Source: Synechococcus sp. BL107 (GTDB lineage Bacteria; Cyanobacteriota; Cyanobacteriia; PCC-6307; Cyanobiaceae). From it: a DNA stretch of 64,000 nucleotides. Positions 1-8,945 of this stretch are shown in pieces. A program made the position numbers and the translations under genes. Numbering within the stretch: position 1 is the first letter of the stretch; the number at the start of each line of letters is the position of its first letter. The notes below the pieces were generated by a model. It had not been told where the DNA came from and ran no database searches. It worked only from the letters and a program-made list of their open reading frames with translations. Where the stretch lies: the NCBI RefSeq assembly GCF_000153805.1, contig NZ_DS022298.1:1864827-1928826 (forward strand), in the 5' to 3' direction.

Positions 1-121
1 GATCCCCCTTGGCCTGCTCTAGCGAAGCGGCACCGGCCAAGATTGGATCGGTGCCGCACGCGCTCCAACGAAGCTCGGCTTCACCGGTCTGCAGGTCCTG
101 AATAAGGGTGCTGAAGCGCAT
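1..121 (-). CDS. lpxD: UDP-3-O-acylglucosamine N-acyltransferase, N-terminal fragment
   Basis: Partial gene running off the left edge; only the first 40 codons are present, beginning [10 protein letters not shown]. This matches the start of the LpxD N-terminal uridine-binding domain, whose enzyme N-acylates UDP-3-O-acyl-glucosamine in lipid A synthesis in the cytoplasm. The ATG lies 28 bases beyond the stop of proB, so lpxD follows proB on the same strand. The catalytic left-handed beta-helix is outside the window, so the call rests on the N-terminus and on my recollection that lpxD neighbours proB in marine Synechococcus. Confidence 0.65.
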   Translation of the reverse strand, partial: MRFSTLIQDLQTGEAELRWSACGTDPILAGAASLEQAKGD

Positions 122-149
122 GCTGTGGCGGAGCTCTAGATCAAAAACG

Positions 150-1220
150 CTACCGGTCCTGAAGGACCAAGGCATCACGGTGCACGACAACCGGGGAGGC
201 CTCGCCATCCGTGACGGCCAAGGCCTGACGCACCTGGCTGCTGTTGAGGGTGCAAAGGCCCCGACCCAACTCCTGTCCATCGGGATCACGCAACAACACG
301 GGCCGATTGGCCTCAAACTCACCCTTTACGGCCGTCACACCCACCAGCAACAGGGAGGCGCCGCGATGCAAGATGGCCTGACAAGCGCCTTGGTCCAGGC
401 ACAGTTCCCCCTCTGGAACCAAAACATGGGCCAACCAGCTACGACGGTTGCCGAGGGGTTCGGGGTGGGGATGAAAGACAGTGCCGCCGCGGTCTCCCTC
501 GAGCAATCCGGCTAACCGAGCTGGATCACGTCCATCGGCCAAATGCACGGTCACCCCGCTCGCCGTCGCAATTCTGGCGGCAGCCAGCTTGGTGGTCATT
601 CCCCCCGTCCCCCAGCGGCCACCATCCCCGGCCCCGGCCTCGAACTGCTTTAGATCGCGCGGATGATGCACATCCGTAATCGGTTGGGCATTCACATCGC
701 AGCGCGGATCAGAGGAATACAGGCGATCCACATCCGTTAGGAGCAGGAGCTGATGGGCACCCACCGCTGTTGCCACCAACGCCGAAAGCGTGTCGTTGTC
801 GCCAAAACGCAGTTCAGCTGAAGACAACGCATCGTTCTCATTAATCACAGGCAGAACACCCCAAGCCAAGAGCTGCTGCAACGTTCCCGATGCATTCTGG
901 TAGCGGCGCCGATCGACCAAATCGGAACGGGTGAGCAGCACCTGAGCCACGGAAAGGCCATGAATCGCCATCGCCCGCTCGTACAGAGCCATGAGGTATC
1001 CCTGCCCCGTAGCGGCCGCCGCCTGGAGGGCGACGACGGTGTCGGGCCGCCTGGGAAGTTGCAGCTTTTGGCAGCCCAAACCAACCGCACCACTGGTGAC
1101 CAACACCACCTGATCACCACGAAGCATGGCCGCGGCAACTCCGGAGGCATACCCCTCAATCGTTGCGGCAGTGTCCCCCCGCAACAGGCTGGTCCCAAGC
1201 TTCACAACCCACAGGGTCAT
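150..1220 (-). CDS. proB: Glutamate 5-kinase
   Basis: Phosphorylates L-glutamate to gamma-glutamyl phosphate, the first step of proline synthesis, in the cytoplasm. Of 356 residues, the first ~250 form an amino-acid-kinase domain (start motif VVKLGTSLL, then [17 protein letters not shown] and FGDNDTLSA), followed by a PUA domain (~270-356), the standard bacterial two-domain form. I placed the start at the internal ATG at 1220, not the longer open frame to 1241, because it makes an ATGA overlap with the stop of the upstream phosphatase gene and puts the kinase motif right at the N-terminus. It is probably translated together with that gene. No unusual features. Confidence 0.95.
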   Translation of the reverse strand: MTLWVVKLGTSLLRGDTAATIEGYASGVAAAMLRGDQVVLVTSGAVGLGCQKLQLPRRPDTVVALQAAAATGQGYLMALYERAMAIHGLSVAQVLLTRSDLVDRRRYQNASGTLQQLLAWGVLPVINENDALSSAELRFGDNDTLSALVATAVGAHQLLLLTDVDRLYSSDPRCDVNAQPITDVHHPRDLKQFEAGAGDGGRWGTGGMTTKLAAARIATASGVTVHLADGRDPARLAGLLEGDRGGTVFHPHPEPLGNRRSWLAHVLVPEGELCLDQGACQAILHRGASLLLVGVTAVKGEFEANRPVLLRDPDGQELGRGLCTLNSSQVRQALAVTDGEASPVVVHRDALVLQDR

Positions 1221-1738
1221 GCCGTTGGCGCCCCCATCCATCCCGCAAGAGTGCGCTCAAGGCGTTGAACACGATCTTGGGAACAGGCGGTGCCGTCAGA
1301 ACGAACTGGTCGGACAAGCACGGTGTAAAGCCCAAGACGATTTCCGCACAGCACATCGGTGAACAACCGATCCCCCACCATGGCGACACGATCCACGGGC
1401 AGGTCAAGGTCGGCTAGGACACGCCTCAAGGCCCCCCGACGGGGCTTTCCCGCTGCTGCGGTGAAACTGACATCGAGTTGATCGGCAACCGCTGCAATCC
1501 TGCTGTGGGAGGGGTTATTGCTGAAGAGATGCAGAGAGAATCGCTGCTTGGCATCGATCAGCCAAGCCAGAACAGGCTCTGGAAGTTTCACATCGCGCCC
1601 GGGAAGCAAGGTGCGATCGACATCCAAAACAGCCGCTTCAATGCCTTGCGCCGTTAGGTGAGACAGGGCCAGATGGGCAATGGTGAGCCCAGGGTCCCAA
1701 TCGGGCTGCAGCCAATGTTGACCCATCATTCCGGCCAT
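1217..1738 (-). CDS. YqeG-family HAD phosphatase
   Basis: Haloacid-dehalogenase-like hydrolase of the YqeG/HAD-IIIA type, 173 residues. The nucleophile motif DVDRTLLPGRD is near residue 39, the motif II Ser/Asn is in LFSNNPSH, and the motif III acidic pair is in VAMVGDRLFTDVLCGN near residue 120. The substrate of this cyanobacterial family is not established. Two starts are possible: 1738, or the ATG at 1729 that forms an ATGATG overlap with the stop of the DUF3727-like gene. The downstream end overlaps proB by four bases, so the three genes look like one translationally coupled operon. Confidence 0.85.
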   Translation of the reverse strand: MAGMMGQHWLQPDWDPGLTIAHLALSHLTAQGIEAAVLDVDRTLLPGRDVKLPEPVLAWLIDAKQRFSLHLFSNNPSHSRIAAVADQLDVSFTAAAGKPRRGALRRVLADLDLPVDRVAMVGDRLFTDVLCGNRLGLYTVLVRPVRSDGTACSQDRVQRLERTLAGWMGAPTA

Positions 1739-2286
1739 TCACGCTCCTCAAGCTCCGCCTCGATCCGGGGCTGAATCCGGTCCAGCTCATCTTCACTAAG
1801 AAGTTCTGCTTGGCCATCCACCATTCGCACTAAAACAAGGAAGGGATCCAGAGGGATGTAAAGCCCGTATTCCTGGGCGTCCACCATGAAACTCACCAGC
1901 AGCTCAAACGTTTCTGCATCGTCATCAAGGTCGTCTTCATCGTCTAATTCTTCCAAGTCCTCCTGATCTGGCTCCTCCAGCTCTCCACTCACCGTGAGGG
2001 TGATAGCAGAGCGCACTAAAACCAGATCATGCTCCTGTAACACCACATCTGCGACGGAGAGGATGGGCTCACTACTGGAAACGCTGTTGATCGGCTCGGG
2101 CTCATCGTCATCCCGTAGCCGAAAGAGAGAAACGGGAGTATCAACGGGCGAAAGCAGGGCGTAATCCTGACCGTCCAGAGGGATTAGGTGCTCTAGAAAG
2201 CAGAGCAGATCGTGGCCCTCTCGATCACGAACCAACAGTGTTGGATGGTCTCCGCTCTTTCCTGCTGCGATGTCCGACATCGTCAC
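1726..2286 (-). CDS. DUF3727-like cyanobacterial protein
   Basis: Protein of 186 residues, conserved in cyanobacteria and plastid-bearing lineages but of unknown biochemical function. It has an N-terminal beta-rich part (residues ~15-80), a strongly acidic stretch around residues 105-125 (EEPDQEDLEELDDEDD), and a C-terminal part with YGLYIPLDPFLVLVR, which I associate with the DUF3727 family. No signal peptide or membrane segment. It begins 13 bases after ruvX and its stop overlaps the start of the phosphatase gene. Family assignment is by recalled motif. Confidence 0.7.
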   Translation of the reverse strand: MTMSDIAAGKSGDHPTLLVRDREGHDLLCFLEHLIPLDGQDYALLSPVDTPVSLFRLRDDDEPEPINSVSSSEPILSVADVVLQEHDLVLVRSAITLTVSGELEEPDQEDLEELDDEDDLDDDAETFELLVSFMVDAQEYGLYIPLDPFLVLVRMVDGQAELLSEDELDRIQPRIEAELEEREWPE

Positions 2287-2299
2287 TCACTATCTGAGG

Positions 2300-2809
2300 T
2301 CAGGATCCACCATCGATGGGCTCGGCGCCCGTCCCAGCAGCCATCGACTGGGCCGGTTTAAGCGCCGGCCCATCCTGGAGCCATTGTTCAAGCAGCAACG
2401 CCGCCGCCGCACTATCGAGTCGACCGGTTCGATCACCCTGCAAACCATGGCGTTCTCCTGCCGCCCAAGTGCTGCTGTGCTCATTCACCCAAGCCAAGGG
2501 AAGCCCCAAGGTCTGGGCTAGGCGCAGGCCATAGCGTTGGCAGTGCACAGCTTGCACCGTGGGCTGACCAGCCGAGTCGAGGGGTAAGCCCACAACGAGT
2601 CCCTGCACGGATCGCCGCTGGCAGTGGTCACGCAACACCAACAGATCGTTGTCAAAACGTCCACGGTGAAGAGCTGGCAAGGGCGTGACCGTGATGCCGA
2701 GGGCGTCACATCCCGCAAGGCCGATGCGTTTCCGACCGACATCCAAACTGAGCACGGAACAGACGGACGACACCGTTACCGAGTCCCTAAACACCGAGGT
2801 CCTAAACAT
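2300..2809 (-). CDS. ruvX: Holliday-junction resolvase-like RuvX/YqgF
   Basis: RNase H-fold nuclease of the RuvX (YqgF) family, linked to pre-16S rRNA 5' maturation and Holliday-junction resolution in other bacteria. The first catalytic Asp is in SLDVGRKRIGL near residue 24, LVVGLPLD follows, the catalytic Glu lies in VNEHSSTW, and the last Asp is in the terminal LDSAAAALLLEQWL helix. The usual DER triad is written NEH here, but the acidic residue is kept. The open frame to 2809 overlaps the end of the GNAT-like gene by 34 bases; a start inside the first ~18 codons (GTG or TTG) is equally possible. Confidence 0.9.
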   Translation of the reverse strand: MFRTSVFRDSVTVSSVCSVLSLDVGRKRIGLAGCDALGITVTPLPALHRGRFDNDLLVLRDHCQRRSVQGLVVGLPLDSAGQPTVQAVHCQRYGLRLAQTLGLPLAWVNEHSSTWAAGERHGLQGDRTGRLDSAAAALLLEQWLQDGPALKPAQSMAAGTGAEPIDGGS

Positions 2810-3837
2810 CGAGGCCCCAGGCTGGGGTTTGGCAGGGGGCTCCCCTGCGGGCGTAGCCGACCAAAGACGTCATCAAAAGACCGACTGAGCTGAAGATTGC
2901 GGGGTGCCACGTGGCGGCGCCACATGCTTCGACCTAAGAGCAGCTGCTCGCAATCCCGCGTCCAGCCTTGGGCCTCCAACAACTGAGACAACGGGGCATC
3001 ATCAAAGGCCGTGATCAAGGAACGAGGGGCGCCTTGTTGCAGAACCCTGCCGAGCACGACGGGTAGCGCTTGATCGAGACGGGGATCCCAAGCCACATCG
3101 CGAAGCAACTCAAAGGTGCCGTGATCGCTGCTTTCCGTGAGGCGGATGCAACCGGCCAATACGGTTTCTCCATCCACCAACACACCACAACCAGGGGCGT
3201 TGCGATCCAACAGATCCAACCAATGTCGATCGGTGATCTGGCGAAGATGGCTGAAATTGCCCACCTGTTCGATCGGCCAGAGCAACTGAGCCGTTCGGCG
3301 GGTGATCGGCAACCAACTCAGAGGGTCGATCTCCCCTAAAGGAGAAGGCGTCGCAAGCGGTTGCGGGGGCAACCAGCTTTGATATGGCCGAAGAGGCTGG
3401 AAACCCAGCTCCCGCATCAACGCAATGGCGTCAGCGTCCGATGCCGGGCAGCGAATCACCCAGCTGCAAACCTGCGGAGCCCCCAATTGAAGAGCTTCCA
3501 GCAGCAAATCGTGCTGAACATCCCGGAGGCTGTGGCGAGACGTCTCCCCGCTTAACTCCGGCAACTGCAACGTCCAGCAGGTGCCACGACGGTTGTAAGG
3601 ACGCGCCACAACCGTGGCAAGAAGTTGATCCTCATCCAGAGCCACCAAACACCGTGGTGATCGACTGGGAAGAAGGTCTGGAAAGCGTTGTTCAAAACGC
3701 GCCAGCCAATCGCCGACCAGAACGGCTTGAAAACGAGGAAGAGCGCCCGACTCAGCGATCACTCTGCAGCGGGCAAGGTGAGACGGATTGAGTGGTTCGA
3801 TCCGTAGAGAGGACAGGACTGGTTCTGACATCACCAC
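2776..3837 (-). CDS. GNAT-like conserved protein
   Basis: Uncharacterised 353-residue protein. The N-terminal half (IEPLNPSHLARC, then LVALDEDQLLATVVARPYN) has the strand pattern of an acyl-CoA N-acetyltransferase and the second half looks like another degenerate copy. A clear acetyl-CoA R/Q-x-x-G-x-A loop is not visible, so enzymatic activity is uncertain. The extreme C-terminus is a small repeat (LGPRCLGPRCLGTR), produced by a 15-base near-duplication at about 2785-2815, and it overlaps the open frame of ruvX. No signal peptide or membrane segments. A cytoplasmic acyltransferase-like role is inference. Confidence 0.65.
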   Translation of the reverse strand: MVMSEPVLSSLRIEPLNPSHLARCRVIAESGALPRFQAVLVGDWLARFEQRFPDLLPSRSPRCLVALDEDQLLATVVARPYNRRGTCWTLQLPELSGETSRHSLRDVQHDLLLEALQLGAPQVCSWVIRCPASDADAIALMRELGFQPLRPYQSWLPPQPLATPSPLGEIDPLSWLPITRRTAQLLWPIEQVGNFSHLRQITDRHWLDLLDRNAPGCGVLVDGETVLAGCIRLTESSDHGTFELLRDVAWDPRLDQALPVVLGRVLQQGAPRSLITAFDDAPLSQLLEAQGWTRDCEQLLLGRSMWRRHVAPRNLQLSRSFDDVFGRLRPQGSPLPNPSLGPRCLGPRCLGTR

Positions 3838-3874
3838 CCCCCGTTAGGCCTGTGCTCACAATGTATCGCTCAAT

Positions 3875-5038
3875 TCAGCTTGGGCGAACCAAAACCAAAG
3901 GAGTGCGCTGGTTGGCGTTGCCCGCTGGATTGGGCTGAAGCGCCCGGTGCAGGAGAGCTTCATCGCAACCAGCACTCGATGCCAGAACCTTCACTCGACC
4001 CAAATCGTTGACGTCGACGATGGCGACAGCAACGCCAAGGGCCTCTGCAGCCTCTTGACAAAAAGCAGAGGGATTGTCTGGACCAAGCACGAGGGTTTGG
4101 TCATAGGGCGGTGTCGTGCCAGTGATGTCATCAATCAAGCGGGCTTGCGGTCCAGCCAAGCGATAAAAGCCGCCGGGGATCCCGATCACTTTCATCAACA
4201 ACCCTCCGCACCAAGCCGCCAGAACACGGGTTGGGCCCACCACATCAATCAAGGTCTGCATTCCACAGGCCGAAGCCAGGCTGCTGGTGGGATGAAACAC
4301 CCGACAGGCCAACCGAGCCACCATGCCTGGATGCACCTCACTGGGGTGCCGATAGCGCCCTTGGATCACCGCTAAAGGTGTTTCGCCAAGCGTGAGGACG
4401 TCGCCGGGTTGCACCACGGCAGAGGCATAGGTGCGCAGCACTTCAATTGCATCATCCAGGGGTCCTAAAAGATGGGTCCGTAAGGGCAAAACGGAACAAC
4501 CATTCCCCGGAATAAAGGATGCTTTGGCCGCTTGAAGAGGTTGGGGACGACGCAACGGCACCAAAACACCCTGGCGACGCTGCAAGCGACCAAACGGACC
4601 GTAATTGCTCCAATGAGCATCCACCCAAAGGCTGTCGACCAGGTCGAGGGGAGCCGCACCCGCGATCTCGACCCTCACCCTGACCAACGTGGTTTTGCGG
4701 CCTTTCACGATGTAGGCCACCCAATACCCATCCGGCCGCGTCTCTTCATCGGGATGGTCGGCCTCCACACGGGTCGTGACCTTCAACGCTGATGGATCGC
4801 CCTGACCCAACAAAACGGGATTTACTTGGAGATCAGGGACAAACACCTCCATGCGTGGATGGGGGTTATGGATCTCGAGCACACCCTCAATCCGAAGCAT
4901 TCCCGGAAGGCTGGTTACCGACCAATGCTTGGGCTGCATGCGCAGCGGCGATGAAGGTCTGAGCCGATGACGAAGCTCCAGCCAGGCCACACCCAGTCCG
5001 AGGGCCAGTGGAGCGATCATCAAGGACACGGCGTACAA
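3875..5038 (-). CDS. CofE-like (F420-0:gamma-glutamyl ligase-type) protein
   Basis: Membrane-anchored 387-residue protein of the cyanobacterial family usually annotated as F420-0:gamma-glutamyl ligase. An N-terminal hydrophobic helix (residues ~4-20) is followed by a beta-rich domain (~30-180). The CofE-like core runs from ~200 to 375 and includes GDVLTLGETPLAVIQGR, IDDITGTTPPYDQ and VDVNDLGRVKVLASS. Cyanobacteria of this type are not known to make coenzyme F420 by the standard route, so the true substrate is probably different. It is followed by a ~57-base gap to the PSI accumulation factor gene. Confidence 0.7.
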   Translation of the reverse strand: MYAVSLMIAPLALGLGVAWLELRHRLRPSSPLRMQPKHWSVTSLPGMLRIEGVLEIHNPHPRMEVFVPDLQVNPVLLGQGDPSALKVTTRVEADHPDEETRPDGYWVAYIVKGRKTTLVRVRVEIAGAAPLDLVDSLWVDAHWSNYGPFGRLQRRQGVLVPLRRPQPLQAAKASFIPGNGCSVLPLRTHLLGPLDDAIEVLRTYASAVVQPGDVLTLGETPLAVIQGRYRHPSEVHPGMVARLACRVFHPTSSLASACGMQTLIDVVGPTRVLAAWCGGLLMKVIGIPGGFYRLAGPQARLIDDITGTTPPYDQTLVLGPDNPSAFCQEAAEALGVAVAIVDVNDLGRVKVLASSAGCDEALLHRALQPNPAGNANQRTPLVLVRPS

Positions 5039-5095
5039 CCGGCGGAGCGCCGGGAAAACTCGCCGGCAGCGTAGGCGCCCCCCACCAAGACGTCC

Positions 5096-5638
5096 TTAGT
5101 TTGAAGTGACTTCGACGTTCACTTCGTTGAAGCTTCCATCTTGGTTGATGTCACCCAACTCAGGTGCTGGCAATCCAGTAGCAGAGCTAATCGCCTCGTT
5201 GATCTCTGCCAAAGGCACCTGACCATCGCGATCAAACACAACCCTGGAATCGGGTCCAATCACCACCACCTGAGGAATGGATCCATTCCAATACGTCACT
5301 GGATCCTTGGGTCCCGTTGCCGGACGTCCCTGCAGGCCATCCGTTGTCAGCGGAATCAAGTCGATGCTTCGGCCCCAAAGCCGCTGGAGTTCGGACACTA
5401 CAGGGGCAAAGCGCTTGCTTACTGCACTGTCATCCAAGTAGTAGATCACCACGGATGTTCGCCCTGCATCCATGGCTTCGCCGAGGGTGTTAGCGGGAGG
5501 AACAAGCGATCCGTTGCCCGCATACAGGGCATAAATATTGCCGTCGTAACTGTCGGTATTGAGGACGGCGCCAACAGGGGCCACCCAAAGCAGCAGTGCT
5601 ACCGATAAACCGAGCAAGAGCTGCAGCAAAGGGGCCAT
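5096..5638 (-). CDS. Thylakoid photosystem I accumulation factor-like protein (thioredoxin fold)
   Basis: Secreted or thylakoid-lumen thioredoxin-fold protein resembling the cyanobacterial family required for photosystem I accumulation (Slr1796 type, from memory). From the ATG at 5638 the product has a hydrophobic signal/anchor (residues ~1-25) and then a thioredoxin-like domain with SVVIYYLDDSAVSKRF and SIPQVVVIGPDSRVVF carrying the cis-Pro. The usual CxxC is missing and the mature protein has no cysteine, so it cannot be a redox enzyme of the normal kind. The C-terminal tail (DINQDGSFNEV) looks like a Ca-binding or EF-hand remnant. An alternative ATG at 5680 would add 14 residues. Confidence 0.7.
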   Translation of the reverse strand: MAPLLQLLLGLSVALLLWVAPVGAVLNTDSYDGNIYALYAGNGSLVPPANTLGEAMDAGRTSVVIYYLDDSAVSKRFAPVVSELQRLWGRSIDLIPLTTDGLQGRPATGPKDPVTYWNGSIPQVVVIGPDSRVVFDRDGQVPLAEINEAISSATGLPAPELGDINQDGSFNEVNVEVTSN

Positions 5639-5687
5639 CAAACCGACGTCGCAGACGCCATTGTGACCTTCAGATGCCATCGGCAGT

Positions 5688-7313
5688 TCAACCTCGACCC
5701 AAACTGCGGCCCATGCCCTGGGCAATGCCACGACCCACAAGACCGATCGCGCGACCCAAAACCTGGGTTAACAACACAACGGCGAGGTCGCCCAACCGTC
5801 GGACGAGGCCCTGAACCTGCGGTGCCAAAGCGTCACGGGTTTCAAGCAATAGCGCCACCTGACGCTGCCACCAACCCAGTTGGTTCAATTCATGATCCCT
5901 GGGCTCGATGAGCTGAAGTGGCTCAATGCGCCCCTGGCGCAATTGAAACAACGTCCGTTGGCTTTCATACAACTGAATCGGACGGTCAACCCAATCGGAC
6001 CAGCGCATCTGGCTATTGAGTCGATTACGCAAACGATCCAACTCTCGTGTCGCAATGAGTGAATCACGCAATAAATAGCGCCGTAACTCAGGCCATTGAC
6101 CACAGGACTCGAGCAATTCGGATCCGATTAATTCCGCCGTACGAACCAACCAATTGCTCACCAACGTTTCCAGCTGAAGCAAGGCCCGGGGATCGTCGGC
6201 TGGAAGCAACTGACCGTTCACCAGCACCGGTTGATCGATGAGTAACGGAGCGAGCATCGCGGTGGGATCGGGTAGATCACCGTCATCGCCACTGAGATCG
6301 GCCTGCTTCAACAAGACAGTTACCACCGATTCCAGCTCACCATTACGTGGAATCTGCACGTAGCTGCCCGCCATCGCTGTGACGGCTTGCTGGCGCAGTT
6401 CAGGCTGAAGCTGCTCCCACATGCTCTCCATACAAAGGGCTTGATCACCCCCTCGAAGTTGATTGAGAACAGAATCCAGTTGCTGAAGCAGGGCCAGCAA
6501 TAATTCACGGCGGCGCTCTGGATGCAAGCCTTCGATGGCAAGCAACCGACCCGTGGCATTGGTGAGACCGGCCTGAACTGAGTCGTCGAGGCGATCACGG
6601 ATCGCTGCCCAGACAGCGGTGGAATTTCGCTCCCGCAGGGTGATGGCGGTGGATTCCGGCTGAGGCCTGGGATAACCGGTAGATGTCTTGAGATGCACGG
6701 CATCCTCCAAACCGAGCTGCAACGGTCCCCAGAGCATCAGCAACAAATCGCGGGCACTGCGCAATTCGCGACAGCGACCCTCCATCAACAAACGAAGTAA
6801 AAGCTGGGTTGGCGGAGGATTAAGCATCGCCTCAATCACCTGGAGATCGTGACTGATCTGCTGCAGACCACTCATTAGCGCCCATTGCCCGAAGCCCATG
6901 GTGGGGGTCTCAAGTTGGGGCGACGGGCTCCCAGTCTCCAATCGCACGAAGCGTCCACCCGTCAGCAACGCTTCGATCGACTCGGTGAGGGTGGCTAAAT
7001 CACAGTTCTGCAGCAAGCCACTGGCGGAAAGACTCAACAGCTGCTCGCGGGTTGCGGCCACATCCGGCGGCAAAAGAAGCAACAACGGTGCTGGTTGCCA
7101 TCGCTCACCCAACCGAATCGCTTCCTGCTGGATCGCCCCCAGGGAGGTGACAGCATCGATCGACCAGACCACCAAGGCGGGGTGGCCAGGCAACTGGTCG
7201 GGCTTTAAAAGCACGTCCCAACCTGGATTTGCTGTTGTTAGCTGCAACGCCAACGACTCCCCGAGGAGATCGGGTGCCAACAGCAAAATCCGCACCGGAG
7301 ACGAAGAGGCCAA
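5688..7313 (-). CDS. Ycf55/DUF3685-family protein with degenerate receiver domain
   Basis: Protein of 541 residues in two parts. Residues ~7-125 have the alternating hydrophobic strands of a response-regulator receiver (RILLLAPDLLG, ALVVWSIDAV, PLLLLLPPD), but the acidic pocket and the phospho-acceptor Asp are not in place. Residues ~150-530 are the mostly helical DUF3685/Ycf55 region, related to a red-algal plastid reading frame of unknown function. The C-terminal helix (VVLLTQVLGRAIGLVGRG) could contact a membrane. Its stop lies 50 bases before the PSI-factor ATG, so the two are likely co-transcribed. Confidence 0.75.
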   Translation of the reverse strand: MASSSPVRILLLAPDLLGESLALQLTTANPGWDVLLKPDQLPGHPALVVWSIDAVTSLGAIQQEAIRLGERWQPAPLLLLLPPDVAATREQLLSLSASGLLQNCDLATLTESIEALLTGGRFVRLETGSPSPQLETPTMGFGQWALMSGLQQISHDLQVIEAMLNPPPTQLLLRLLMEGRCRELRSARDLLLMLWGPLQLGLEDAVHLKTSTGYPRPQPESTAITLRERNSTAVWAAIRDRLDDSVQAGLTNATGRLLAIEGLHPERRRELLLALLQQLDSVLNQLRGGDQALCMESMWEQLQPELRQQAVTAMAGSYVQIPRNGELESVVTVLLKQADLSGDDGDLPDPTAMLAPLLIDQPVLVNGQLLPADDPRALLQLETLVSNWLVRTAELIGSELLESCGQWPELRRYLLRDSLIATRELDRLRNRLNSQMRWSDWVDRPIQLYESQRTLFQLRQGRIEPLQLIEPRDHELNQLGWWQRQVALLLETRDALAPQVQGLVRRLGDLAVVLLTQVLGRAIGLVGRGIAQGMGRSLGRG

Positions 7314-7356
7314 GCCTTACAAACGAAGGGTTGTCGTCAAGGTAACGAGCCTTTGC

Positions 7357-7815
7357 TCAATCCTCCAGTGTGCGGCGCCCATTGAGTTGAAGCGTGTACG
7401 ACTCAATACGAAAACCCGTACGTTGTTCGATCTGGGTGAGCAGATCCTGGGGCAAGTTCACATCAATATCTTCAATCAGGCCTGAATCAAGGCATGTGAG
7501 ATGGCTATGGGGATCACTGCGGTAGCCATACAAACGCCCATTGGCCCGGTCTAAACATTCAATAACTCCAGCAGACTGGAGCGCTTCAAGATTTTGATAA
7601 ACGGAGGTATGGCCAATACTCCGGCCTTGCACATTCAATTTTTCAAAAATATCTCGCGCACTTAAATGACTTTTTTCGCTCCACAACAAATCGAGCACCA
7701 TGCGTCGCTGACGGCTTAGGCGCATCCCTAACCGACGGCATTGCTCAAAAACGTTTTGGAGGCTGTCCGGATTGGGCAGACCATCGATGTCAGTGGTGGA
7801 GGTTGGCCTTACCAC
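7357..7815 (-). CDS. Fur-family transcriptional regulator lacking the zinc CxxC
   Basis: Metal- or redox-responsive winged-helix regulator, 152 residues. The DNA-binding domain (~20-100) contains RLSRQRRMVLDLL and the recognition region GHTSVYQNLEALQSAGVI. The dimerisation domain begins with SDPHSHLTCLDSG. In typical Fur/PerR/Zur proteins this reads H-x-H-x-x-C-x-x-C; here the second Cys is Ser and there is no C-terminal CxxC, so the structural Cys4 zinc site is absent. The regulon cannot be deduced. It sits 43 bases upstream of the Ycf55-like gene on the same strand. Confidence 0.88.
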   Translation of the reverse strand: MVRPTSTTDIDGLPNPDSLQNVFEQCRRLGMRLSRQRRMVLDLLWSEKSHLSARDIFEKLNVQGRSIGHTSVYQNLEALQSAGVIECLDRANGRLYGYRSDPHSHLTCLDSGLIEDIDVNLPQDLLTQIEQRTGFRIESYTLQLNGRRTLED

Positions 7816-7851
7816 AGAACACTGTCTCTCTATTCAGCTTAGGTCCCATCA

Positions 7852-8619
7852 TTAGGCCAAATCAGTTGAGCCGCAAGTTATGTCCTGCAGGCGGTCATCA
7901 CCGATCGCACCGATCGCCTCCGCAAGGTCAATCCGTCCGTCGTACAACGCTCGGCCAACGATCACGCCACTCACCCCCTGATCTTCGAAGGGGAGTAGTG
8001 ACAAAAGATCGGCCATACAACCAATCCCGCCTGACGCAATGACTGGAACGCTGGTGGCTTGAGCCATCTCACGCAGAGCAGCAAGGTTGGGGCCCGCCAA
8101 TGTTCCGTCGGTCGCGATATCCGTGGTGATGATTGCGGCGATTCCCGAATCACTGAAGCGGCGGGCGAGATCAGTCGCCAAAACATCGCTTTGCTCAAGC
8201 CAGCCTCGCGTGGCCACCTTCCCGTTGTTGGCATCGATCCCAACAACCACAGCCCCTGGATGACGGTCAGCGAGCACCTGAACCAAGTCCGGCTGTTCAA
8301 TCGCCACCGTGCCCAAAATCACCCGCTCCAAGCCGCAGTTGAGGAGGTCCTCGGCACGTTCGATCGAACGGACACCGCCACCCAGCTGAACGGGAATATC
8401 CAAGGCGTTGGCGATCGCCCTAACCGCCCCATCATTTGCGGGCTCGCCCCGCTTGGCTCCATCCAGATCGACGAGATGAAGCCGCTTGGCTCCTTGGCTC
8501 TGCCAACTGAGCGCTTGGGCCACAGGATCGTCACTGAACCGCGTCACCTGGTCGTAATCCCCTTGATGCAGACGCACACAGGCACCGTCGAGCAGATCGA
8601 TGGCGGGGATGATCTCCAT
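7852..8619 (-). CDS. hisA: ProFAR isomerase (histidine biosynthesis)
   Basis: Phosphoribosylformimino-5-aminoimidazole carboxamide ribotide isomerase, a (beta/alpha)8 barrel of 255 residues catalysing the Amadori rearrangement in histidine synthesis. Visible motifs are [16 protein letters not shown] with the catalytic Asp, VQLGGGVRS, the second Asp in [15 protein letters not shown], and the phosphate loop IASGGIG. I chose the ATG at 8619 because the protein then begins MEIIPAID, as usual for HisA; the longer open frame to 8757 adds an unrelated leader. It is a stand-alone gene here with its own AT-rich upstream region. Confidence 0.95.
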   Translation of the reverse strand: MEIIPAIDLLDGACVRLHQGDYDQVTRFSDDPVAQALSWQSQGAKRLHLVDLDGAKRGEPANDGAVRAIANALDIPVQLGGGVRSIERAEDLLNCGLERVILGTVAIEQPDLVQVLADRHPGAVVVGIDANNGKVATRGWLEQSDVLATDLARRFSDSGIAAIITTDIATDGTLAGPNLAALREMAQATSVPVIASGGIGCMADLLSLLPFEDQGVSGVIVGRALYDGRIDLAEAIGAIGDDRLQDITCGSTDLA

Positions 8620-8945
8620 GGGGCCAAACAAGGGGCTAACCATCCTGCAGGAGCACGGTCTTTCGAACGTGGATTTCGAACGTCGGCCAATGAAAGATTC
8701 ACACGAACTTAGATGAATTTTTAAGGAAAAATATTTTTTCAATAACCAGAAAACCAAATAGCTACTCTCATCAACAGGAATAAATTAAATGAAGTCAATC
8801 CACATTCTGCGCCGCTTTATCAAGATTCTCTCGGGAAAGTTATTGGATTCAGGCCGATGTTTAACGGGATCCATCCCTTAGATTTTCCTGGTTTTAATCC
8901 GGTTAGGACAACAAACCGTCCCAACCAATCTGGAGGCGCAACGTC
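8620..8945. other. Intergenic region between hisA and the CSP41-like gene
   Basis: This 326-base divergent spacer must hold the promoters of hisA (minus) and the epimerase (plus). An A/T-rich core lies at about 8700-8765. The plus strand contains a 30-codon open frame from ATG 8789 to TAG 8881, with an AGGAA nine bases upstream; it encodes a basic peptide (MKSIHILRRF start) I do not recognise. A GGAGG about 10 bases before the ATG at 8946 is a strong ribosome-binding site for the epimerase. I see no tRNA, repeat array or convincing terminator. Confidence 0.4.

Noticed and set aside
2785-2815. 15-base near-duplication giving LGPRCLGPRCLGTR at the end of the GNAT-like protein
   Set aside because: Only two imperfect units; could be chance or slippage and has no clear function.
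8789-8881. 30-codon plus-strand frame with an AGGAA upstream
   Set aside because: Too short and no recognisable family; mentioned only as spacer content.
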